This document shows, piece by piece, positions 1 through 5,326 of a stretch of 6,131 bases of DNA. The number at the start of each line of letters is the position of its first letter. Position 1 is the stretch's first letter. The notes beneath the pieces are model-generated. The model had not been told where the DNA came from and made no database searches. It saw only the letters and a list, made by a program, of their open reading frames with translations. Origin of the DNA: Cyclobacteriaceae bacterium. Lineage in GTDB: Bacteria > Bacteroidota > Bacteroidia > Cytophagales > Cyclobacteriaceae. The stretch spans positions 1 through 6,131 of the forward strand of contig JALOMY010000185.1 in NCBI GenBank assembly GCA_025455225.1, given 5' to 3'. The translations under genes were made by a program, and so were the position numbers.

Positions 1-633
1 AAAAAATATAATAAACTCATAATACTGGCATTCCTCATAGCCTTCTTCAATCAATTCTCAGGGATCAATTTTATTCTTTATTACGCACCTGAAATTTTAG
101 AACGTGCTGGCCTGGCCGCTAAAGAATCGTTATTTAATTCAATCGCCATCGGGGGCATTAACCTCATCTTTACGTTTGTGGGACTATACCTGATTGACCG
201 AACCGGCAGAAAAAATCTAATGCTGATCGGATCATTCGGCTACATCATCAGTCTTTCAATGGTTTCGTACGCCTTTTATTCCGGAGTGGGTCCTGGCTTC
301 CTGATGACTTTTCTGCTCATATTTATTGCCGCTCACGCCATTGGTCAGGGGGCTGTGATCTGGGTTTTCATTTCAGAAATATTTCCCAATAATGTACGCG
401 CGTTGGGTCAATCATTGGGGGCCAGTGTTCATTGGGTAAGCGCAGCCGTTATTACGTTACTTACTCCGGTATTCCTCGATCAATCAGAAGGTTTGCTGAA
501 AAATGATCCCTGGATCATTTTTGCTTTTTTTGCCGGGATGATGATACTTCAATTAATCTGGGTGCTCTTGAAGTTTCCTGAAACAAAGGGAATACCCCTG
601 GAGGAGATTCAGAAGAAACTCGGAATTAAGTGA
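1..633 (+). CDS. Sugar porter family MFS transporter, C-terminal half (5' end outside the window)
   Basis: Likely an inner-membrane proton-coupled or facilitative sugar transporter of the major facilitator superfamily. The frame is open from the first base and gives 210 codons before TGA at 631-633; the family is usually 440-480 residues, so transmembrane helices 1-6 lie outside the window. Numbering codons from base 1, the helix 7 signature FNQFSGINFILYY is at about 16-28, the helix 8-9 loop motif DRTGRK at 66-71, and the helix 10 segment with WVFISEIFPNNVRA follows. The family-ending motif PETKG is at 193-197. Six hydrophobic stretches fit helices 7-12. An internal GTG at 178 could be mistaken for a start, but conserved helix 7 lies upstream of it. 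The substrate cannot be assigned; a xylose/glucose-type hexose or pentose transporter is the nearest comparison. It converges on the ppx gene, overlapping it by 8 bp. Family call is firm. Confidence 0.93.
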   Translation, partial: KKYNKLIILAFLIAFFNQFSGINFILYYAPEILERAGLAAKESLFNSIAIGGINLIFTFVGLYLIDRTGRKNLMLIGSFGYIISLSMVSYAFYSGVGPGFLMTFLLIFIAAHAIGQGAVIWVFISEIFPNNVRALGQSLGASVHWVSAAVITLLTPVFLDQSEGLLKNDPWIIFAFFAGMMILQLIWVLLKFPETKGIPLEEIQKKLGIK

Positions 634-1558
634 TCGTTTTACTGTGTAGATAAAGCGCACCTTCCTTCAGTGAATAACCGGAGACGCGGATTGTTTGAAA
701 GGAATAGTGTTCAATTAGGTAGCGTATCAGACAACAGGACACCACAATCATATCAACCCGCAATTCAATCATTCCTGGCATTGCCATTCGTTGATCCCGG
801 TTTTTGAAGATCAACTCCCGGTAGATTTCATAAAATCCTTCGAATGTCAGCGGGGTTTCCGGATCATCTTCGTGTTGGCTAATTCCATTTTTCAAACAAT
901 AGATATCGCTTAAGGTATCAAATGTTCCGGAAGAACCGATCAATGTCTTTGGCTGAATGGTTTCAAGAGCTTCAAAAAGATCAGAAAGTACTGAATTGAA
1001 ATATTGATCCAGTGTTTTAATTTCTTCCGGTAGAATAGGATCATGCTTTTGAAATAATTCCATAAGCCGCTGGCCACCAATCTCGATGCTTCGTTTCCAT
1101 TCAATGCCGGATGCATTACCGATAATAAACTCTACACTGCCTCCACCGATGTCGATTATAAGAGATTTTTCTTCACCTAACTTTAAGCCATAATGGATCC
1201 CAAAATAGATTAATTCTGCTTCCTGGTCTCCGGATATTACGGTAATGGAAATTCCCGTTTCTTGCTTTATTTTTTGTATTACATCTTTCTGGTTAAGAGC
1301 ATTACGCAAGGCACTTGTACCGTAAGCCAAAATGTTCGAAGAAGCGTATAAATCAATTTTCTCCTTGAATAATTTCAAGGTTCTAATAGCCCGTGTTACC
1401 CCCGAATCGGTAATCTTATTTTGATTGATGCCTCCTTGTCCGAGACGAACAGCCTGTTTATCCCGGTAGAGAATTCGGTAGGATCCTTGTTGTTGTTCTG
1501 CAATCAATAAGTGAAATGTATTGGTGCCCAGGTCAATGATTGAAAGTATTGAATTCAT
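626..1558 (-). CDS. ppx: Ppx/GppA family phosphatase (exopolyphosphatase / pppGpp phosphohydrolase type)
   Basis: Cytoplasmic enzyme of the actin-like ATPase fold. Family members remove terminal phosphate from polyphosphate or convert pppGpp to ppGpp; sequence alone does not separate these. With the ATG at 1558 the protein has 310 residues and begins directly with the phosphate-1 motif IDLGTNTFHLLI (residues 8-19). GTSALRNALN follows at about 80-89, then ISGDQEAELIYFG with E113 aligning to catalytic Glu121 of E. coli Ppx. The phosphate-2 motif IDIGGGSVE is at about 135-143, IEIGGQRL at about 158-165, and a later SSGT motif is present. It is the short form: the C-terminal HD-like domain of the roughly 510-residue E. 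coli enzyme is absent. An in-frame ATG at 1591 would add 11 residues not expected in the family and leave only 29 bp to the divergent pccB, so 1558 is preferred. No Shine-Dalgarno is seen at either ATG. Confidence 0.92.
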   Translation of the reverse strand: MNSILSIIDLGTNTFHLLIAEQQQGSYRILYRDKQAVRLGQGGINQNKITDSGVTRAIRTLKLFKEKIDLYASSNILAYGTSALRNALNQKDVIQKIKQETGISITVISGDQEAELIYFGIHYGLKLGEEKSLIIDIGGGSVEFIIGNASGIEWKRSIEIGGQRLMELFQKHDPILPEEIKTLDQYFNSVLSDLFEALETIQPKTLIGSSGTFDTLSDIYCLKNGISQHEDDPETPLTFEGFYEIYRELIFKNRDQRMAMPGMIELRVDMIVVSCCLIRYLIEHYSFQTIRVSGYSLKEGALYLHSKTIT

Positions 1559-1610
1559 AGTCGTAAAACGAGGCAATTTAATACCTTCCATTAACTATAT
1601 TTCGGTATAA

Positions 1611-1618
1611 AATCTTTG
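1611..1618 (+). promoter_or_regulatory. Possible -7-like element immediately before pccB
   Basis: AATCTTTG differs from TAnnTTTG at the first base only and ends two bases before the pccB ATG. The arrangement TTTGC-ATG resembles that before the BtuF-like gene. No clear -33 TTTG is present, and the spacing would put the transcription start on or inside the start codon, so this is weak. The divergent ppx promoter must lie in the same short region between about 1559 and 1620 or inside pccB. Confidence 0.25.
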
Positions 1619-1620
1619 CT

Positions 1621-3192
1621 ATGACACATCGAGAATTTTCAGATCCGATACTTCAACAGAAGTTCAACGAACTGGAACGTAAAAATAAAGAGGCGTTGCT
1701 GGGAGGTGGTGAAAAACGAATTGAACAACAACACGCCAAAGGAAAATTGACTGCGCGTGAACGCATTCATCTTCTCCTGGATGAAGGATCATTTGAAGAA
1801 ATGGGCAAGTTTGTGATGCATCGCTGTAAAGACTTCGGGCTGGACAAAGAATATTACCTGGGCGATGGTGTGATCACCGGTTTTGGTACCATTAATGGAA
1901 GATTGGTTTATGTCTTTTCACAGGACTTTACCGTTTTCGGGGGATCACTTTCAGAGACGCATGCTGAAAAAATTGTAAAACTCATGGACCTGGCCATGAA
2001 AAATGGCGCACCCTTAATAGGCCTCAACGACTCAGGCGGAGCCCGCATCCAGGAGGGTGTTTTGTCACTTGGGGGTTATGCCGATATTTTTTACCGGAAT
2101 ACCCTTGCATCCGGAGTCATCCCTCAAATCTCGGCAATAATGGGTCCATGTGCCGGTGGTGCGGTGTATTCTCCGGCTATTACCGATTTTATCTTCATGG
2201 TAGAGAATACATCCTTTATGTTTGTTACTGGTCCGAACGTGGTAAAAACAGTAACCCATGAAGATGTTACTTCCGAAGAATTAGGTGGTGCCATTACCCA
2301 CAGTACGAAAAGCGGTGTCACTCATTTTGCTTGTGCCAACGGCCTGGAATGCATTCAGCAGATTAAGCAACTGCTTAGTTACATTCCTCAAAACTGTGAA
2401 GAAGATCCCCCACGGTTACCGTATACACCGGGTGATGAAAAGCGTGTAAAATTAAATTCGATTATTCCCTCCAACCCCAACCAACCATACGATATGCGCG
2501 AAGTAATCGACCAGGTGGTTGATGAAGGGAGTTTTTTTGAAGTGCATAAAAATTTTGCTGAAAATATTGTGGTTGGATTTGCCAGGTTAGCCGGCCGCAG
2601 TGTCGGTGTGATTGGAAATCAACCTGCTTCCCTTGCCGGTGTACTCGACATTGATGCGAGTGTAAAGGGAGCCAGGTTCGTTCGTTTCTGTGACTGTTTT
2701 AATATCCCCTTACTTGTGTTGGAGGATGTACCTGGATTTTTGCCGGGTACAGACCAGGAATGGAACGGCATTATTACTAACGGAGCCAAACTGCTTTATG
2801 CTTTCTCTGAAGCAACTGTTCCGCGTGTTACGGTTATCACCCGCAAAGCCTACGGTGGGGCTTACGATGTGATGAACTCCAAACATATTGGCGCAGATCT
2901 GAATTATGCCTGGCCAACTGCTGAAATTGCGGTTATGGGAGCCAAAGGTGCTGCCGAAATTATTTTCAAGAAAGAAATTGCTGAGGCTGATGACCCGGTT
3001 GCCAAACTCAATGAAAAAGTAGAGGAATATACCCGTAAGTTTGCCAACCCATACCGCGCTGCCCACCGGGGTTATATCGATGAAGTAATTTACCCGGACC
3101 AAACCCGTGAGAAACTGATTCGTGCTTATCAGATGCTTGAAAACAAAGTAGCCAAGCTTCCTAAGAAAAAGCACGGAAACATTCCTTTATAA
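1621..3192 (+). CDS. pccB: Propionyl-CoA carboxylase beta subunit (biotin-dependent carboxyltransferase)
   Basis: Carboxyltransferase subunit that moves CO2 from carboxybiotin to an acyl-CoA, most likely propionyl-CoA to methylmalonyl-CoA. The 523 residues match the usual length and two-domain crotonase-like layout, with the N domain to about residue 260 and the C domain from about 275. Visible signatures are HAKGKLTARERI near the start, FSQDFTVFGGSLSE, LNDSGGARIQEG, GPCAGGAVYSP with oxyanion glycines G179-G180, DVPGFLPGTDQE, and RKAYGGAYDVM with G412-G413. D416 aligns, from my memory of Streptomyces coelicolor PccB, with Asp422, the residue linked to propionyl-CoA preference. The C-terminus KKHGNIPL also matches that protein. 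The start is fixed because the next Met (M61) lies inside conserved sequence and an in-frame stop occurs at 1579-1581. Biotin carboxylase and biotin carrier partners are not in the window. A methylmalonyl-CoA decarboxylase alpha subunit (MmdA) is the main alternative, since the families are close. Confidence 0.94.
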   Translation: MTHREFSDPILQQKFNELERKNKEALLGGGEKRIEQQHAKGKLTARERIHLLLDEGSFEEMGKFVMHRCKDFGLDKEYYLGDGVITGFGTINGRLVYVFSQDFTVFGGSLSETHAEKIVKLMDLAMKNGAPLIGLNDSGGARIQEGVLSLGGYADIFYRNTLASGVIPQISAIMGPCAGGAVYSPAITDFIFMVENTSFMFVTGPNVVKTVTHEDVTSEELGGAITHSTKSGVTHFACANGLECIQQIKQLLSYIPQNCEEDPPRLPYTPGDEKRVKLNSIIPSNPNQPYDMREVIDQVVDEGSFFEVHKNFAENIVVGFARLAGRSVGVIGNQPASLAGVLDIDASVKGARFVRFCDCFNIPLLVLEDVPGFLPGTDQEWNGIITNGAKLLYAFSEATVPRVTVITRKAYGGAYDVMNSKHIGADLNYAWPTAEIAVMGAKGAAEIIFKKEIAEADDPVAKLNEKVEEYTRKFANPYRAAHRGYIDEVIYPDQTREKLIRAYQMLENKVAKLPKKKHGNIPL

Positions 3193-3234
3193 CGTTACTT
3201 CAGTGTTGAAATTGAAATCTTAACAATACAGTAT

Positions 3235-4305
3235 ATGGATAAAAAAAGTAAAAGCTTTTTGTTTGAATACCTGAACAATGCTTCTCCAACCGGATTTGAG
3301 CATTCCGGGCAACAGATATGGCTGGATTACATGAAGCCTTATATCGATGATTATATCGTAGACGTTTATGGAACTGCAGTAGGTGTTATTAACCCCAAAG
3401 GCAGTTACAAGGTAGTTATTGAAGCTCATGCAGATGAGATTTCATGGTTTGTTGGGTACATAACCGATGATGGTTACATCTATGTCAAGCGCAATGGAGG
3501 TTCCGACCATCAGATTGCACCATCAAAGCGGGTGAACATTCATACCGAGAAAGGCATAGTAAAAGGAGTATTTGGCTGGCCGGCTATACATGTACGCGAT
3601 GCTGGCAAGGAAGAACCCCCGACCTTAAAAAATATCTTCATCGATATCGGGGCAGAATCGAAAAAGGAAGTAGAGGCCATGGGTGTTCATGTGGGGTGCG
3701 TGATTACGTTTGAGGATGAGCTTATGGAAATGAATAAGCACTACCTGGTGGGCCGTGCCTTAGACAACCGGATGGGTGGTTTCATGATCGCAGAGGTTGC
3801 ACGAAGATTGAAAGAAAACAAGAAAAAGCTACCTTTTTGTTTATATGTCGTCAATTCGGTACAAGAGGAAATCGGCCTGCGGGGTGCTGAAATGATTTCC
3901 CGGAGATTGAAACCCGACCTGGCTATTTGTACTGATGTTACCCACGACACGTGCTCACCGGTTTACAATAAAAAAGATACGGGTCACATTAAATGTGGCA
4001 GCGGACCCGTGTTGTGCTATGGTCCCGCGGTACAGAACAATGTTCTGAAAATGATTATTCAGACTGCAGAAAGGCGGAAAATACCCTTCCAGAGGCAGGC
4101 TGTAAGTCGATCAACCGGCACGGACACTGACTCTTTTGCCTATTCAGCAGAAGGTGTTGCTTCTGCCCTTATTTCCTTGCCGTTAAAGTACATGCATACT
4201 ACGGTAGAAACGGTTCATAAAGACGATGTTGAAAGTGTTATCAAGCTGATTTATGAAGTGCTTTTACAGGTGAAACCCGGCCACGATTTCAGGTATATTA
4301 AGTAA
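3235..4305 (+). CDS. M42 family metallopeptidase (glutamyl aminopeptidase / tetrahedral aminopeptidase type)
   Basis: Cytoplasmic di-metal aminopeptidase of the M42 family, whose members form large tetrahedral dodecamers that trim short peptides; older databases call some of them endoglucanase or FrvX. The 356 residues are the normal length. All expected active-site positions can be read: H65 and D67 in AHADEI, bridging D177 in GRALDNRMGG, the Glu pair E211 (general base) and E212 (metal ligand) in SVQEEIGLRGA, D234 in CTDVTHD, and H321 in KYMHTTVET. No signal peptide is visible. It lies 42 bp after the pccB stop with no terminator-like hairpin between, so cotranscription is likely, although no functional tie to propionyl-CoA metabolism is evident. 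No Shine-Dalgarno is seen; the start ATG at 3235 leads straight into the expected N-terminus with the ASPTGFE motif. Exact peptide preference cannot be inferred. Confidence 0.93.
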   Translation: MDKKSKSFLFEYLNNASPTGFEHSGQQIWLDYMKPYIDDYIVDVYGTAVGVINPKGSYKVVIEAHADEISWFVGYITDDGYIYVKRNGGSDHQIAPSKRVNIHTEKGIVKGVFGWPAIHVRDAGKEEPPTLKNIFIDIGAESKKEVEAMGVHVGCVITFEDELMEMNKHYLVGRALDNRMGGFMIAEVARRLKENKKKLPFCLYVVNSVQEEIGLRGAEMISRRLKPDLAICTDVTHDTCSPVYNKKDTGHIKCGSGPVLCYGPAVQNNVLKMIIQTAERRKIPFQRQAVSRSTGTDTDSFAYSAEGVASALISLPLKYMHTTVETVHKDDVESVIKLIYEVLLQVKPGHDFRYIK

Positions 4306-4394
4306 AATTCAACAAAAACCTTACATCAGACAGAATACATTCAGTTTAGAAACTTTCACTCAGGTAAGGAATTTTACTTTTGAAATACTAAACC

Positions 4395-4411
4395 TAAGGC
4401 AAGCGGCCTTA
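4395..4411. repeat. Short inverted repeat (6-bp stem, 5-nt loop)
   Basis: TAAGGC and GCCTTA flank AAGCG about 90 bp after the M42 stop. The stem is perfect and moderately GC-rich, but neither strand has a T-run directly after it, so it does not look like a standard intrinsic terminator. It may be part of a small repeat element or mRNA 3' end structure, or it may be chance. Confidence 0.35.
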
Positions 4412-4484
4412 ACGAAACACGCGCTGGAACACGGAGTTTTATTGAGAGGGTCTTTCTTCGTGCTTCACGTGCGTTCCTTAAAAC

Positions 4485-4526
4485 GAGCATCTTTTGAGTC
4501 TTATGGATTTCGAAAGATGCTCTTTT
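4485..4526 (+). terminator. Strong hairpin with U-tract, probable intrinsic terminator of the pccB-M42 transcript
   Basis: The arms GAGCATCTTT (4485-4494) and AAAGATGCTC (4513-4522) are perfect 10-bp complements. Further inward pairing is possible (T4495-G4512, G4496-C4511, A4497-T4510), leaving a loop of about 10 nt. TTTT follows at 4523-4526, then AA and TTTT again. Flanking TTAAAA (4478-4483) and TTTTAA (4523-4528) can extend the stem with one bulged C, and the minus strand also ends in a short T-run, so it could act in both directions. It lies about 180 bp after the M42 stop and only 11 bp before the next ATG. An attenuator or operator role is the alternative. Confidence 0.65.
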
Positions 4527-4533
4527 AATTTTG
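4526..4533 (+). promoter_or_regulatory. Bacteroidota-type -7 element (TAnnTTTG) before the BtuF-like gene
   Basis: TAATTTTG matches the Bacteroidota -7 consensus TAnnTTTG exactly and is followed by CCCC and the ATG at 4538. With usual spacing transcription would begin at or next to the ATG, giving a leaderless or nearly leaderless mRNA. A good -33 TTTG at the usual 19-21 bp is not seen; the nearest TTTG (4493-4496) is 29 bp upstream, within the hairpin. This is inferred from consensus only. Confidence 0.4.
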
Positions 4534-4537
4534 CCCC

Positions 4538-5326
4538 ATGCCATCCCATTCCACAATAGACCAAATGGGCCAGCCGGTATTCGTTCCGGCAAAACCAAAA
4601 CGGATTGTATCGTTGGTGCCTTCGCAGACAGAATTGCTGGCCGCTCTTGGCCTTGATGATGAAGTTGTCGGGATTACCCGATTTTGTATTGAGCCTCCAT
4701 CGTGGAGAAAAACTAAAAAAATCATTGGGGGAACTAAGAGATTCAAAGTTGAAGAAATCAGTAAACTGAATCCTGACTTAATCCTGGGAAATAAAGAAGA
4801 AAATGATCAGGCCGGCATTGAGTGGCTTCGTAAACGATTCACGGTATGGATGAGTGATGTTAAAACGTATGAGGATGCGCTGGCCATGATTCAATCAGTG
4901 GGGTTATTTACGGATAAGGAAGCGGAAGCTTCCCGGTTGGTTCATGCCATCAAGCATTCCATGCAAGGTATCCGTTCCTCCTTAAACATTCGGGTACTAT
5001 ACCTGATCTGGCGCGATCCCTGGATGGGTGTTGGATGCGATACCTTTATTCATTCAATGATCTGTAAAGCCGGTTTTTTGAATTGCCTTGAACCTTTACA
5101 GCGATATCCACAACTCACAGAAAGTCAGATGCAGTCCTATCATCCGGACTATGTTTTTCTATCTTCAGAACCTTTTCCATTTAACGAGACGCACATCCAG
5201 GAGCTGAAACGACTTTTGCCGGATTCAAAAATTGTGCTGGTGGATGGAGCTGCTTTTTCCTGGTATGGAAGCCGGATGCTCTATTTTGCTGATTATATCA
5301 ATCAACTTCGGATTCAGTTAACCTAA
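4538..5326 (+). CDS. BtuF-like helical-backbone receptor (cobalamin/metal-chelate binding protein fold) without signal peptide
   Basis: Cluster of periplasmic-binding-protein type (BtuF/FhuD/TroA-like) protein of 262 residues. It shows an N-lobe start KPKRIVSLVPSQTELLAALGL at about 19-39, EEISKLNPDLIL at 72-83, the C-lobe strand RVLYLIWRDPWMGVGCDTFI at 152-171, LTESQMQSYHPDYVFLSSEPFPF ahead of residue 216, and VDGAAFSWYGSRML near the C-terminus. These resemble proteins annotated as cobalamin-binding or ABC substrate-binding. Such receptors usually carry a Sec or lipoprotein signal, but this one starts MPSHSTIDQ and enters the first strand at once. An in-frame TAA at 4526-4528 rules out an upstream extension, so the product is probably cytoplasmic unless secreted by another route. 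The ligand is not determined; corrinoid is the best guess. No permease or ATPase genes adjoin it. It overlaps the aroA tail by 29 bp on the opposite strand. Confidence 0.85.
   Translation: MPSHSTIDQMGQPVFVPAKPKRIVSLVPSQTELLAALGLDDEVVGITRFCIEPPSWRKTKKIIGGTKRFKVEEISKLNPDLILGNKEENDQAGIEWLRKRFTVWMSDVKTYEDALAMIQSVGLFTDKEAEASRLVHAIKHSMQGIRSSLNIRVLYLIWRDPWMGVGCDTFIHSMICKAGFLNCLEPLQRYPQLTESQMQSYHPDYVFLSSEPFPFNETHIQELKRLLPDSKIVLVDGAAFSWYGSRMLYFADYINQLRIQLT

Larger units (their letters stand above)
4306..4537. other. Intergenic region between the M42 peptidase and BtuF-like genes
   Basis: This 232-bp stretch has no credible gene. It holds a small hairpin, TAAGGC (4395-4400) with GCCTTA (4406-4411) around a 5-nt loop and no T-run after it. 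A GC-richer segment at about 4412-4480 resembles a dispersed-repeat fragment, and the strong hairpin and -7 element follow next to the ATG. I looked for cobalamin-riboswitch boxes because of the BtuF-like gene downstream and saw none. A minus-strand open frame across it (4374-4598) overlaps the BtuF-like start and looks spurious. Confidence 0.6.

Noticed and set aside
178..180. GTG as the start of the MFS transporter
   Set aside because: Conserved helix 7 and 8 sequence of the same family lies in frame upstream to base 1, so the gene is simply cut by the window edge.
2710..3174. A 154-codon minus-strand open frame inside pccB
   Set aside because: It lies wholly antisense to strongly conserved carboxyltransferase codons, and its product shows no recognisable domain; it is a shadow of the real gene.
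3741..3950. A 69-codon minus-strand open frame inside the M42 gene
   Set aside because: It is antisense to the catalytic core codons of the peptidase and shows no domain; a shadow frame.
4319..4369. Inverted repeat CCTTAC (4319-4324) / GTAAGG (4364-4369) after the M42 gene as a terminator
   Set aside because: The stem is only 6 bp with a 39-nt loop and the following T-rich stretch is broken by A and C. The hairpin at 4485-4522 is far stronger.
4306..4484. Cobalamin riboswitch ahead of the BtuF-like gene
   Set aside because: I looked for a B12-box-like element and the usual GC-rich core and found neither; the stretch is also short for this riboswitch class.
4374..4598. A 74-codon minus-strand open frame across the gap before the BtuF-like gene
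   Set aside because: It overlaps the BtuF-like start and the hairpin, and its product is Arg-rich with no family features. It is better explained as repeat-like or chance sequence.
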